64,000 nt of DNA from Vanilla planifolia (Eukaryota; Streptophyta; Magnoliopsida; Asparagales; Orchidaceae), in assembly GCA_023846275.1 (NCBI GenBank), contig CM043870.1, positions 7,625,527-7,689,526 on the forward strand, in the 5' to 3' direction. The translations under genes and the position numbers were made by a program. The stretch's first letter is position 1; the number at the start of each line of letters is the position of its first letter. Below the pieces are notes generated by a model. It was not told where the DNA came from and did no database searches. It saw only the letters and a list, made by a program, of their open reading frames with translations. Positions 40,001 through 53,000 of the stretch are shown here, piece after piece.

Positions 40001-40955
40001 TATTAACTGATGATTATCAATTGTCATTTTTAGAAAATCTCAACAATGATGAGGATTAGAAAAGTAAGTACATAAAAGAAGAGAAGAGGGGTCTATAATT
40101 TCATAAAAATGAAGAAATATGAAAAAATAAATAATTATGTTAATATTTTCACTTTTGATTAGAATTTAATAATCTTTTATTTGATAATTACAAAAATCAC
40201 ATAAAATTATAAATTTAACTAAAATTGAATGATTTATATGTTTGTAATTGATTTGTTGGATTAAAAAATTACAGTTCTTTTAGGTTTTAATTTTCTAAAA
40301 TAAGCTTAGAACAAAATATGAAAGTCATATAAAAATCTTAAAGATTTGGATCAAAGAGATAGATTTAATGACATTATCATCAAATAATTTGAAGATTTTA
40401 GAAAATTTCTTTGATAATATTTTAAATCATTTAAATTTATTATTTTATTAATTGAAACTATTTATTAATAACTTTACTTGATTAACAATTAGTATTAATT
40501 ATTTTAATAATAAATAAAAAAATTAAGAATTGTTTTAATAATATTAATCAAACAATAAAATATATCGACTAACTTTAAATAACATTCATGTCTATATAAA
40601 CTTGTTATTTATATGCGAATAGTAAAATTTTTGAATATTTAATTTGATCAGATTTTTATAAATAATATTATTAAAAAATTTTATTTTTATTAAAAAAATA
40701 CACTCAAATATTATACAAATTTGTGGTATACATGAAATTTGGATTCAATTTTAAAATAAAGAATAAAATATTATTTAGATAAAATTGATTCAAATAAAAA
40801 TATTTATAAATTTTAAATAGTATTCAATCAAACAATTTCTAATTAATTTTGATAATAGATTTTACATTTTTTTTCTGAAATAATGTTCTCCTAAAAAAGT
40901 TTTTTAAATTAATTGTATAAGGTTTTCTTGTCACTACTTTAAGCGAAGAACTCCA
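34055..40955. other. Divergent intergenic region, AT-rich, no gene recognised
   Basis: About 6.9 kb between the HFLX start (minus) and the GT47 gene (plus). It is very AT-rich, with no open frame of note and no protein resemblance. A (TA) microsatellite lies at 34797-34819. Segments near 34850-35040 and 38300-39900 are less AT-rich and could be old LTR sequence, but I could not match them to anything in the window. The promoters of both genes must lie at the two ends; no specific motif could be assigned. Confidence 0.5.
34797..34819. repeat. (TA)n microsatellite
   Basis: A 23-base alternating TA run in the intergenic region. Confidence 0.9.
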
Positions 40956-41005
40956 ATTTGCATTCCATTAAATTTCCTTCGTATAACCAGCTCGAAAATT
41001 GCTCC

Positions 41006-44000
41006 ATGCTCCGGCGAGCAATGGCCGGAAAGCACTTCCCTTTGGCGAGCCCACGTTCCTTCTCCTTCATCCTTCCTTCCTTCCTCGTCGTCGCTGTTTT
41101 GTCTCTGTTCGCCCTCGCCTTCGTCTTCTTTTTCTTCTTCTCTTCTTCGAACCCCGCACCCTGCGTCGTCAGCGAAACCCCTAGCCACAGTATCCTGGCA
41201 TCCACCCACCCTATATCCCGAATCCCTAATCGCGTCTCTTCTGCCGAATACTCTTTCGTAGCCTCTGTTGAGAAGTTCCTCGCTTCTAGATCTAAGGCCT
41301 TGCGGGATGTAGACACGGCCACTAATAAGGGCATCGAGAAGGCGGCAAAGGCGCTCGATGACGCGATCTGGAGGAGGGAGAAGAACGAGTTTTTTCGGGA
41401 TCCTTCGGCTACGTCGTCTGCTTTTTCGGTCGTTAGGGTTTATGTGTACGAGATGCCGGCCAAGTTCACCTACGATCTGCTCTGGCTGTTCCAGAACACT
41501 TATAAGGAAACTGCTAATCTCACTTCGAATGGGAGCCCCGTCCATCGCCTAATCGAGCAGGTTGTCAGATTTCACATGTTAATTTGCTTATATCCGCTAT
41601 TTGCTTGTTGGTGCTATATAATGTGGGAATTAGACTGTCGTATCTTTGTCTTTTCTCATTGCTAGTTTTATGTTTGGAGTTAGAACGACCATTTGAAACG
41701 AATACATTACTTTTGTACTTGTAACCATAACTTATTACTTTCCCAATGTGTTTCATGTGAAACGTTGATATCTATAGAATTCATTTTACAGCTTTGTCCT
41801 TCATTCCTTTGATACGTTTAGCATAAATGTATGACAATGTGTAAGTATTCGAAACATCATTTTGTGGATAGTGCTGGCCTATCCTCATGTTAGTATTGTT
41901 GTGTTTTGCTGTTTTTCATTTTTTAATTAAATAAATTTTGGTTCTTGTTAATCCCTTTTTCTTACTTTTTATCCATATATTTCTTTTTTTAATATTGTGC
42001 AATGTATTCATTCATTGTGGATATAAAGTAATGTGTTTTTACTTGTTGACACATTTGCAGCATTCTGTTGACTATTGGTTGTGGGCAGACTTGATTGCCC
42101 CTGAATCAGATAGACTTTTGAAGAATGTCATAAGGGTTCATCGTCAAGAGGAGGCAGACTTTTTCTACATTCCTTTTTTCACAACAATCAGCTACTTTTT
42201 GCTAGAGAAGCAGCAGTGCAAAGCACTTTATAGGGTCTGGAAGCATGCCTAAGGTTTATTTTTAAGCTGTAGTTTTGATTCTATGTGCTTATTCTATTGT
42301 AACATCCATGCTTGTAATTTTCTAAGAGAACTTCTGATATTTCATTCAGCCACCTGTGCATGTATGTGCCAATATATTGAACTTAAAGATTCCTTTGTGA
42401 TGCAATTTTGGGTTTGCTCATTCCCAGATTTTGCAGAAGATCTCAGCTACTTTGTTCATTATCCAATGTAGTCCATGTTATGATCTTTGACATAGTTTTA
42501 ATGCTTTTCCCTACTACTTTCAACAATCAACCTTCCTTTTTTGAAATTTGCGTTTATGATTGTAATTTGTTGCTAGTTGAGCACAAATGTTATTTCATTG
42601 TGTGATTATGATGTATATTAACAAAAAACGTTTGTAGTTAAATTGAAAGTCAGAGCTTATAAACCTTGAGTTATTCATTTATTTAGTATTTCTCACATGC
42701 ATTGGGGTTTTCAATTATGTTTACTTAGCATGCTGAATCTTCATGGAGCTAAATGTGTTTTTCTTTTTCACTTAGGCTTTTGTACACTTTTGATACATTC
42801 TGTCACTTATTTATTCAAATTTAGTCAAACTTGTAACATGTGTCAAATGACATACTAAACAAAATTTGGCACATTGCAGTCACTACAACTTGTGGGAGGC
42901 TAGAGGGAGTAATTAGTTATGTTATGTTCATCAAAGGAGATGGCTAAAAACCATTGCTAGGACAACATATGTAGCCCTAGTGGGCTATGTGAAGTGTGGA
43001 AAGTGTGAAACGATTCCATGAATGTCCACTTCTTGTTTGGGGAATGACATGATGGTCGATAAAGAAGAATTTGAGCCTTAGGAATCAAGTTGGGTGAATA
43101 ATAAACCAAGTTAGTGAAGCAATTGAGAGGTAGTAGTTTCTTTTCTATATTTTTTTTAGATTGAGCAAAGTCTATACAACTTACAATGTTAAGATAAAGA
43201 AAAGGGTTGCACTAGATGGTTGTTAACTAGCATGGAACTTGTTGAAAAAATGACAAATTCTCTATAAAATTGCACTGATGTAGCCAAGTGGTCATTGGAA
43301 GTGGCACTGCATTGCTTGAGTGCAATGAAAATAGGTGATGATTGCCACATTGGTCCTTGAATGTGGTGTTAATGAAAAGTTTTACCCTTATATCGGCTTT
43401 GTATGATCATTTGGGCTAGCTTAATAAAAATAGCAGAGGGTTTGTTTGGGGGGCATGGCCGCTCACTACTCGCCAATGGTCATCAATAGGGTGGTAGTGT
43501 GGGAAAGGTATTGCTTCTATGGGTAGTTCATGAGAGTGTGACTTGGGGAACAACTTTGGAGTTTAAGGGATTGGATCTTAAATGATTATATGTAATGCAT
43601 GTTTGGTCAAGCAGTAGTAAAAATGATATAGAGGTTACAAATGGCGATAATAAAGTATTGTAGGTTTCATTATTTTATAAATTATACCATGGGGCAGGTT
43701 TTGGTTGAATGGAATTATTATAGGATCCTGAATATTTAATCTTCTCCTTTGCCAATTTTAATGGTTGGTGTTCCCAGCTATGTATTTAGTGTCGTTTTAG
43801 ATTTTTTAGATATTTATTCATGTGTGGCAAATCTTATGTTACTTATGTTCCTTAAAACTATAAATATATTTATGTGGTTTTCTCATTCATTTTTGGTTTA
43901 TTTGTGGAAGCAGGAAGCTTTGAAGTGGGTAGTTGATCAACCTGCATGGCAGCGGTCAGAGGGGAGGGATCATATTCTTCCTGTTCACCATCCCTGGTCC

Positions 44001-46709
44001 TTCAAGTCGGTACGCCGATATATGAAAAATGCAATTTGGATCCTGCCTGATATGGACTCCACTGGGAACTGGTTATGCTTTGCTACCTTCTTTTTTTTGT
44101 TGTTAAACATTCAAAGTTGTTTTCCTTTTCTCCCGGAAGAAAATGCACATAAATCCATTGAAGTGTTTTAATTTGCTCCCTGAAGAAAGTGTTTACAAAT
44201 ATTAAGTATTTTATGTTAAATTTGGCCCTGCTTTTTCAAAATCTTTAAATAGTTCCTCATTATTCAGTTTTGTCGTCTGATATGTACAATGATTACCAAT
44301 ATACTGTGCATAGTCCTACCCAACCCCCTCCATTTACTTCTTGCTGTTGCTGATTAATCACCACCCCATTGCCTTCATCATCAAGTTGCCTCCTGGCCAT
44401 TCCCCTCTCAACCAAAAATAACCTTGAAGATTGCCAGAAAATCTCTACCAGGCCACAAGGTTCCCCATCTCCGTCTTGCCAATCACTGTTGCTCCCCCTC
44501 TTTATTGTCAACAAACTACTAGCTACTCCTCCCTTCGAACTTTTCCACCAACCTCCACACCCAAGAAGGAAGGTTCTTAGCCAATGGCTGGGGAGATGCT
44601 AGTCAGTGATTGGGGAGATTCTTAGTTTAATGAGAACCTGGGAGGGGCAGTGGGAAGTGCTGTAGAAGTTTGTTTGGTGTTTTTGAACTATCTGCAGCAA
44701 AAGTTCCATTTGGAGGACATCTTTGGTTTAGAGGAAAAAAGAATGGCCTGTTTGGATGAAGGTTCAATGGAGATTGATACATCTACAATTTACCCTTATT
44801 TCTATCATGATCTGACCAGGGAGGCATTTTATTTTATCTTCTCAGGTATAAGCCTGGACAGGTTTGGCTGGAGAAGGACATAATCTTGCCTTATGTTGCA
44901 AATGTTAACTTATGTGATGCCAAATGTATGCTTGAAAATCAATGGAAGAGAAACACATTGCTTTTCTTTAGGGGAAGGCTTAAAAGAAATGCTGTAAGTT
45001 CTCTTTATAGTATTGTTATTCTTATCATTATCGTTGTCATTATTGATTCTTTTATTTGTTTAAAGGATGCAATTTGAAAAGCTAGTTGAAGTTTATTGAT
45101 TTAATTTATTTCTTACTTTTTGATATAGGGAGGGAAAATTAGAAGCAAACTTGTACAAATTCTGCATGATACAGAGGGTGTTATCATAGAGGAGGGAAGT
45201 ACTGGAATAGCTGGAAAGGAAGCAGCTCAGAATGGCATGCGGAAGTAAGATGTTCCTCCTGTCAAGCTTTGCACCAATTGCTGATATCATTGTAATGCTA
45301 AGATGCCTGCTGGGTCACTTACAGCAATTTTTCTTTTATTGAATGACAGTTCAATATTCTGTTTGAGCCCAGCTGGTGATACCCCATCTTCTGCTAGGTT
45401 GTTTGATGCCATTGTGAGCGGATGCATTCCTGTTGTAGTAAGTGATGAATTGGAGCTTCCTTTCGAAGGGATACTAGATTATCGAAAGGTAGGTTTACTT
45501 AATGATTTCATCAATTTTGATGATAAATTGATCTATTGTTTAGATTTTTTTTTTTCTTCTCACTATTTATTTGTTTATTAGATTATTCTCTTTTTAATAA
45601 GACCTATACTATTTAGTTCTTCATCTTCATCTTTTATGCTTAACTGTTTAGTTAGTGGTGAATTTGAATTGTCTTGTATGTGCTAATAGAATATTTTAAT
45701 ATGGGTCCATAACTGTTTAGTTTGTGAATGAGGTTATTCTTTCTCTATTAATGATGCCAACTTTTCTGTCTCCTTCTGAATCCCCCAGTTTTAGCCATAA
45801 TTTCTCTCTCTCACTCTCTCTTGCTTTTGAATTTTTTTTTCTCCATATTCCTTAAGAATTGGTTACTTATTTTTCTTTAACTTATAACTTACTTCTGGGT
45901 GATTTAATATATGTATATGGGTTTGGTTTTTTAGTTCAGTTTTAGTCTTTCTTGGAGTGGAAATTTAATGAGATGTACTAGCTTACTGGTTAGAGAAGCT
46001 GGATGGGCTTTATATCTACTTAACATCACCGTGTCTTGGGACTAGTAGTCCCAAACCTCTCCTGTATTGGTGATGTTGGAGGGAGTTTGCCTCTTTGGGA
46101 TGGTTAAATAGAGCTTAGGATTGTTAAATTTGGAAGAGAGAGCAAATACTTTTCTGGGATTTTAAATCACAACTCGCTATTTATGTGATTTGGTCCTGAA
46201 TTTGGAAATAAAGCACTGTAAAATATCCCAAGTTATCCTATCTTCAGCGCTGGTAATTCCTTTATTAGGCTTGGCCAACAAGCCCTCTCTGTGGCTTTTT
46301 CAAATCTGGGTTATCCGATCCAATGGTTCGGCTTTTGATCCTTTGTTTCAAATCTCAAAACATTACCTTTTTTCATCTGAATATTAGGCCGTTGGTCTTA
46401 ATTATCAATCCATGGAGCATCTTTGATGTTATGATTCTGATATGTTTCTCATTTGAGGAATTTTCTTGTCTTTGTTAAGTCATTGTTTAAGATCTTGAAA
46501 TCTCTTCTCTTTCATGTTTAGTTTATGGCTGTTAATTTGTCATTATCTCTTGATCTGGAGCTGTCACAGGCAATCTTGTTGATTAAGGTTGTGTTTGATG
46601 ATTTGTTTGATCATTAGTTGGTACAAAGATGATTTGTATCTATCTGGTGTTGGTACTCTTCTCACTTAATTTGGATCTAAATATTCATGTTCATCAAATT
46701 CTTCTTTTC

Positions 46710-46759
<50 letters not shown>

Positions 46760-48278
46760 TTGAATACATTAATGAAATTAATTATTAGCTAATTGAAATT
46801 GGTAATAAATAAAACTTTGACCTGTAACAAAAGGAGAAATATGCGTTGAATTTTGTCCTAACAGAATTTGATACTATAGCTGAATAGCTCTTGAATTGTA
46901 CATCAAACATCAACCATCAAATATGTATAATTATTGGGCCTTTCATATGCACTACAACATATACAATAGGTCAATGACCTAAAATCTCATGCATCCATCT
47001 TAAAAGGAAACTTTTACTAGGTTTTCATTGTAAGTTTTTTTTTTTTTTTTTATGATATTGCAATTATTTAGATCATGAAAGATAATTTTTTGACAAATAT
47101 TTCATTGATGAGAACAAAACAACCAAAGCATCTACTTTTTTCATTTCCAATCTCCCAAAAAGAGCTGTTTAAATATTAAATGACCTACTGAAAGATATAA
47201 TGAAGAGAAAGTTGAGCACTCAATAATACTTAGAGATGAGTATAATAGCTAATTATTGAAATAGCTGGTTTCAAAAAATGGAAATTAAAAACACAGATAT
47301 CAGAATATATATTAATTTTTTTCCTAATTTTAACTCGGTAGATGTCATAAATTGCATGTGAGAGATTGTTCTCAAGGCCTTGTTAACGCCCATCAAGAGC
47401 ACATTAAACCCCATTTGGATGAGCCCACAGCTAAATGTCAATCTTGCCTTTTTTGTTTTAATGTGTTAACTAACTCATGTGTTAGCCCTAATCCAGTTAA
47501 TCATGCAAGTTAATGTTATTATCGGTTAGGAACATAAGCGGATTAAATATTTTTGTGGGTTTCTGGACTAAGATAAATTAAAGGAAGGATGCAACCGTAT
47601 GTATTTTAATTTCAAGTTTAGAAGGAGAAGATTATCATTTGCGTGCCATTTTCTCTAAAAGCAATCAAACATGTACTCATCCTCCAACTTGCCTTGCGTA
47701 GATATCCTTGTTTGTATCTTCAAGCGATGCTACGGAGCCTGGATGGCTTGTAAATTTTCTCAAGAACATCGATTCGAGCCAAATCAAAGAGATGCAGATG
47801 AATCTTGCCAAGGTTTCTTTCTTCACTCACAACCATTTGCATATGCTATGGATCTTTAAGAGGAAGTCTTTGATTTCTCGTTCTTGCTTTTCTGTAGTAC
47901 TCGAGGCATTTCATCTATTCAAATCCGGCTCAACCACTCGGAGCAGAGGACTTCGCCTGGAGAATGGTCTGTGCTCTTGAATTAAGTCTAAAACATTAAG
48001 ACATTTATCATGCTTTTGAACACATATTTTTTATAGGAAAAATTGTCAAATAGTTCACCATAACTTTGTTTGATTGATGTGAACTTTATAATAATTAAAA
48101 AGTTTATTATTTAATCGATTTCTGACTTGCTTTTTGACCTGATCAGATTGCTGGTAAATTGGTGAACATTAGACTGCATATTCGACGGTCTCAACGAACG
48201 GTGAAGGGATCAAGAAATCTTTGTACTTGTGAATGCAGGACTTCTAACCAGTCCTCGGTCCCTTGGTTAAGTTTGTAA
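41006..48278 (+). CDS. GT47 exostosin-family glycosyltransferase, 9 exons, 533 residues
   Basis: Probable Golgi type II membrane glycosyltransferase for cell-wall polysaccharide; relatives include the ARAD arabinosyltransferases, but donor and acceptor are not readable here. Exons: 41006-41560, 42061-42234, 43914-44071, 44846-44993, 45129-45244, 45350-45488, 47702-47812, 47898-47966, 48147-48278 (stop TAA). All introns are GT-AG and in phase (1602 nt). ATG 41006 is the first in-frame ATG. A basic 20-residue cytosolic tail precedes one membrane segment (about 21-45, Phe-rich), then a stem and the exostosin domain from [14 protein letters not shown] (145-158). Family markers follow: [32 protein letters not shown], and [20 protein letters not shown] (387-406), continuing into [16 protein letters not shown], the nucleotide-sugar-binding part. 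Its C-terminus ends with a Cys-rich LCTCECRT stretch. Length fits the family. The donors of introns 2 and 8 (GTCTGG, GTCTGT) are weak. Confidence 0.93.
45489..47701. other. GT47 gene intron 6, with ATCT/TA microsatellite
   Basis: The longest intron of the gene (2.2 kb). It contains an (ATCT)n run at about 46712-46730 passing into (TA)n to 46755, and a T-run near 47036-47050. The open frame at 46190-46387 has no family resemblance. Confidence 0.65.
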
Positions 48279-48538
48279 TTTTCTTTTTTGTTATCTGACC
48301 TATCGTGCTCATGATTTTGTAACGGTTACTTAACATGTTTGCACTCTTGCCTAATATTTTCATCCAAATAACCCAAATTTTTATTTACATTTTCAACCAT
48401 TATTTATAGTAAGACAAAACAGATGTTATGAAATCAATGTTATTTAAAGTCGTTAATATTGTTTATTATTTATTTTTTTAATTCACAAGGTAATTGTTTA
48501 CTTAAAACTTCTCAAAACTTTTAGCTTTATTTGTTTAG

Positions 48539-48625
48539 AAGGTTGTAATGGGATCACAAATCTTCAAGCATTGACTGCTGGTGCTGCTGAAGCAACTGCA
48601 CAGCAAATGGAGAAACAAATGGAGC
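48539..48625 (+). other. Isolated exon-like stretch downstream of the GT47 gene
   Basis: An 87-nt segment bounded by a good acceptor (TTTGTTTAG/AAGG) and a possible donor (GGAGC/GTAAAT). In one phase it reads NLQALTAGAAEATAQQMEKQ and neighbours: Ala-rich, then a short charged helix. Its composition is clearly more coding-like than the flanks. I do not recognise the protein and found no partner exon on either side. It could be an exon relic captured by a mobile element, a 3' exon of an unseen gene, or chance. Confidence 0.35.
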
Positions 48626-48639
48626 GTAAATTACAATGC

Positions 48640-51340
48640 TATTTATTAATAATTTTTTATTATTTAGTTAGATATTATTTAAATAGTATTTTATTTTTAT
48701 TTTTAACATTAGGGTAATTAGTATCTAAATATTGTTTAAGGTTGAGTGGTATTTAAATATCATTTTTTGAACGATTAAATTATAATTTAATAATATTATT
48801 TAAAGGTGTTATTAAATTAAATATTCTATATCATTAATCTTAGAAGAAAAAAGAAAGAAATGAATTATTACTCTTGAGATGCCCTTCTTAATTAAAACAC
48901 GTGTTTCAAAAACTCACTAGTTCTTCTAAGCTTTGCTTATGCAAGCCAAGCTAATAGCCAAATTGCAAACAAAAAGAACAAAACACAATAGTTATTTCTA
49001 TTTATATTATATTGTAAAATGTCTAAAATAATCTTTGTGCTTTTAACAAAAAGGATTTTTTTTTTAAATATATATTTTTGAAAGAATAATCATGTCTTTT
49101 ATCATATCAAAACAAAAGAATATAAGAAGGGAGGCAAAAAAGAAGTGGACTTGACCTAATCCAAGATCACTCAAAACAAGACACCAATAAAAAAAAAGGC
49201 AAGATCCAAGCTTCTTCTCAAACGAGTTTTAGTGCTAGTTGCCTAGGGTTACATTTTACTCTTAACTCATCCAATCTTTTTAGAGAAAGGCTCATTTTTT
49301 TTAATGAGTAGATTGCATATTAGTTGTTGGTGTCATTGTCATTGTTCAACATGTTCATCAAATTTCAAAAATAGACAAATAAGTTTATAGGTTCTTTTGA
49401 TACTACAAATAATTCATTGACTCTTTTTTTCCTCCAATTATTTTATATGATTTTGTATAATTATGTAAGTAAACCTCCATAAAGATAGATAGTTTAAGAA
49501 AAAAATTGGGCTGAGAATCTAAGAATAATATTTAAGAAAATAAATTATTTTTTAAATCTAACAGAGTTAACTAGGTTTTGTTTTGTTAATCCATAAGATA
49601 GATAAAATTTTTAAGACAGACACATCGATAATCAATCATTTTTATTGAGGACAAAAATAAAAAAAAAACATTAATGTAAGATAATCATAGATATATAAAA
49701 AATTTATCCATATTATCTTGTATAATAAAAGGATAAATATATTCTATACATTTATCTTTCTATTTTATTTTCAATATATTATAAGCTTGCAAATCAAAAC
49801 AAAGATATTTGGCACTAAAAATATCAAAATTACTTAGATTATGTGATTATTTAAATAATTTAAATTGACTTAAAGAAAACAGAATAAATGCAAATATTAT
49901 GATTATTCTAGGTTTAGTATTTTATAATGCAAATACAACCTATTACTTTTCTTTTTCATAAGTTTGGAAATTTATTTATAGACATCATGGATAATAAATC
50001 ATACTTCATTTTTCATTCTTGACCCCAACGTAGACAACCTCTAAAAATTTATTAAGATGTTCACATGTATTTTTGCACATCTATAAAACCTTATATATCA
50101 TTCTAAGCTCATGCACTTAATACTCAAATCTAACATCACATAATACAAGCGTGAACATGATATTCTCAATTTCTTTAATTATAGATATATGTATAAAATA
50201 GAAAATCATTATTTAAATATTTTTTAATTTTATAATGTTTTCAATAAATGTAATGTAAAAAATCATGATACATATTTATAAATAAGAAAATATTTTAAAT
50301 GCTTGTAAACCCTTTCTACTTAGTTTGAAAATAATGAAAACTTTTTATTTTGAAATAGAATAAAAATAATACTTCTCTCAGAACCATTGTCTATTTTTAT
50401 TCAATATAAAAATATCAAATACAATTCCATCTTTAAAAATATAGATTCTCACTATGAAAATAAGTAAGGATTCATTATATATTAAATTAGATTAGTTATT
50501 ACAATAACTTAATCTCATAAACAAAACTAATATATATACATAAAAAGACAATGAAATAAAAAAAATCAAAAGCTAAATCATTATTTCTCTTTCAATTTTC
50601 GTTTACACTTTTGCATTATGTACCATTTTCACGTGTAATTTTTAAGTAAAAAAATGTTTAAGTCAATCAACATTGCCTAAGCAAGCAAAAGCAACATATA
50701 TGTCAATGCGAAACATTAAACATTTAGGGTCATATTATATGCTAAATCTATCAATGCATCAACATAAAATAATAAAAGCATCCTATAACAAAAATAGTAA
50801 TGCACCAAGTTTTAATGTAATAATTTATTAAAACTATTCTTATTAATCGTTGCTATCCTTTTAGTTTATAATTGTCCATTAGCCTGTTGATCTTTTTTAA
50901 ACTTTCAATTATCCTTTTACCTTTAAGTTGTAAATCTCTCAAGACTATTTAGCTTTTCCCATTATATCAAAGGATTCATTGTTATGGGTCTTTTCTAGCT
51001 TGAGTATCATAAGTTCAATCCAGTTTAGTTAATACCCTATGAGCATTTTCTCAAATGATTTCTTTTATTCCTTGTAAGTATTTATTAAATTTCTTTATTA
51101 TGATGATTTATTTATATTAATGATCATTTCAAACTTGAGATAAGATAAATCTCGTGTAATACCAAAAAATACATTTAAATACTTTTTCATAAATAAACAT
51201 ATGAAACAAATTATGATGAATCTCAACTAAAATAAATAAAAAAATAAACTTGATTCGATTTACGTTAAAAAAATCATCACTCATATAATCAATCACTTTA
51301 ATATGAATTTTTCATAAACCATTAGTAATAATATAACAAA
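48640..51340. other. Intergenic, AT-rich, no gene recognised
   Basis: Dense stops on both strands and no protein resemblance. Nothing to report. Confidence 0.5.
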
Positions 51341-51346
51341 CATCAA

Positions 51347-51347
<1 letters not shown>

Positions 51348-51418
<71 letters not shown>
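51348..51418. repeat. (TA)n microsatellite, 71 bases
   Basis: Perfect alternating TA over 71 bases, ending in TGTATATAATA. The longest simple repeat in the window. Confidence 0.97.
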
Positions 51419-51425
<7 letters not shown>

Positions 51426-51789
51426 ATACATAATATGCTAATCTCAAATTTATTGTAGTGGAAATAAGACCTCTCTCAAGCTTTATCAAGCTCAAATCTT
51501 TCTTTCCACACTCGTCATCTTTGCTAGAGGACTCAATTACAAGAATCCTAATTTGTTTGTTTTAGTGACAATTTGATCAACCAATTCTCTCCAATTCTTA
51601 AACAAGAGATTAAATCCTATACAATTTTTTAGTATAATGCTAAAAGTTATCTTCCACAGCCAAATCCACTTTGTAAATCTCAATTTGGCCATTGAAATCC
51701 TTATTGTTTCCCACCACCCCTTAAAAAAACTAACAAAATTATCGATTTAATCTATTTTAATGCACTAAATTTTAATAAAATGAATCACA

Positions 51790-53000
51790 TTGCTTAACAT
51801 CTTATTGAAAGTGGATAACGGAAGAATCTACTGGGACCTGAAGTGCAGAGAGGGGGACGGCCTTCCCACGGCGGGCTGGCGGGGAGCGGAACAGCTCAGG
51901 GGTTTATGGAAGATCAAAACTTTGCCGAGGGTTCGCCTATTCCTTTGGAGGCTGGCGAAAGATTTTCTCCCCACGGCGACGTGGCTGTCGCGGAGGGGTT
52001 TGGCGGAGAACCGTGACTATGCTTGGGGCTGTGAAGCAGAGGAGACAGCGCAACATTTATTTTGGAATTGTCCACAGGCACAGGCAATTTGGCAGGACCA
52101 CGCGGCTTCCGATGTCGTTAATTCTGTATTGCTGGCGAGGGTGGTCAACGACGTGGGGGTCAATGAAGGCAGCTGTGAATTCATCCGGCAATTTATGGGG
52201 TTCGTTGGTTCGCCGGCGGCTAGGTACGGGAGCGGCGCTGAGCATGCTGCTTTTTTGGCGACGTCGTTATACTACATATGGGGGAGGAGGAACGCGAAGA
52301 AACATAATGCCCCACTTGATAACATTGCGATGCTATTACGCAATGTGAAGTTGGAGATCATTGCTGCAGCTGAACAACGCAACCTACATTCATTCAAGTC
52401 CTGTGGGAACCCATACAGTTCACCTGAACTGCCTGTAACCCATAGATGGGTTCCCCCTCCCACTGGGTGGATTAAAGTGAACTGTGACGCTGCTTGTGGC
52501 CTGGATTCTGCAGGTATTGGTGTGGAGTGAGAGACCATATGGGGAGGCCGATCCTGGTGATGGGGAAGAAGTTTGTTTCTCAGGCAAGTGAGGCGATGGA
52601 GATCCAGGCAGTATTTGAGGCCTTCCAGCTAGTGCGGAAGTCCCTGTCGCAGTTTCGTGCTATTGAGATGCAGACGGATTCCATGACGGCGGTACTGACG
52701 ATCCGAAAGCTTATAGCCAACGCACCTGTGGATGGTCCTATTGCTGAGATTATTCGTTGTGCTAATGGAATGGACGCACTTACTATAACACATGTATACA
52801 GGGAAGGTAATCAGCCGGCTGACTGGGTGGCTCGTGCTGCTTGCCGAGAAGACTTTATTTGGAATAGTGAGATCGCATATCCTAAGCCACTCACCAAGTT
52901 GTTGCTACTAGATTATTTGTTTGATCCTCCGTGAGGATAGCATCTACTATTGTAATTTTGTTGGGCTTGTGCCCCTTTTGAACATCAAAAAAAAAAAAAG
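51790..53000 (+). mobile_element. 5'-truncated LINE (non-LTR retrotransposon) 3' end with poly(A)
   Basis: A GC-rich island in AT-rich DNA. The first frame (to 52530) carries the zinc-binding domain that follows plant L1-type reverse transcriptases: LWKIKTLPRVRLFLWRLA, LPTATWLSRRG, and the EETAQHLFWNCPQA end of the Cys/His cluster. A linker follows, then WVPPPTGWIKVNCDAACG, the start of an RNase H-like domain. One missing base near 52526-52530 shifts the frame, and the domain continues in the next frame to stop 52932-52934. The expected acidic residues are present in CDAA, EAMEIQA, MQTDSMT and QPADWVAR. A 13-A tail lies at 52987-52999. The reverse transcriptase and endonuclease parts are absent, as in 5'-truncated LINE copies. 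Few lesions suggest fairly recent insertion. I did not find a convincing target-site duplication. Confidence 0.88.

Noticed and set aside
40934-41545. 203-residue minus-strand open frame opposite GT47 exon 1
   Set aside because: It mirrors a GC-rich coding exon whose plus-strand reading has a membrane anchor, the exostosin start motif and consistent splicing. The antisense product is Arg/Glu-rich without family resemblance.
41938-42060. Extension of GT47 exon 2 upstream in the same open frame
   Set aside because: The leader is Phe/Ile-rich intron sequence ending in a standard TTTGCAG acceptor at 42060; joining at 42061 keeps phase with exon 1 and restores family sequence.
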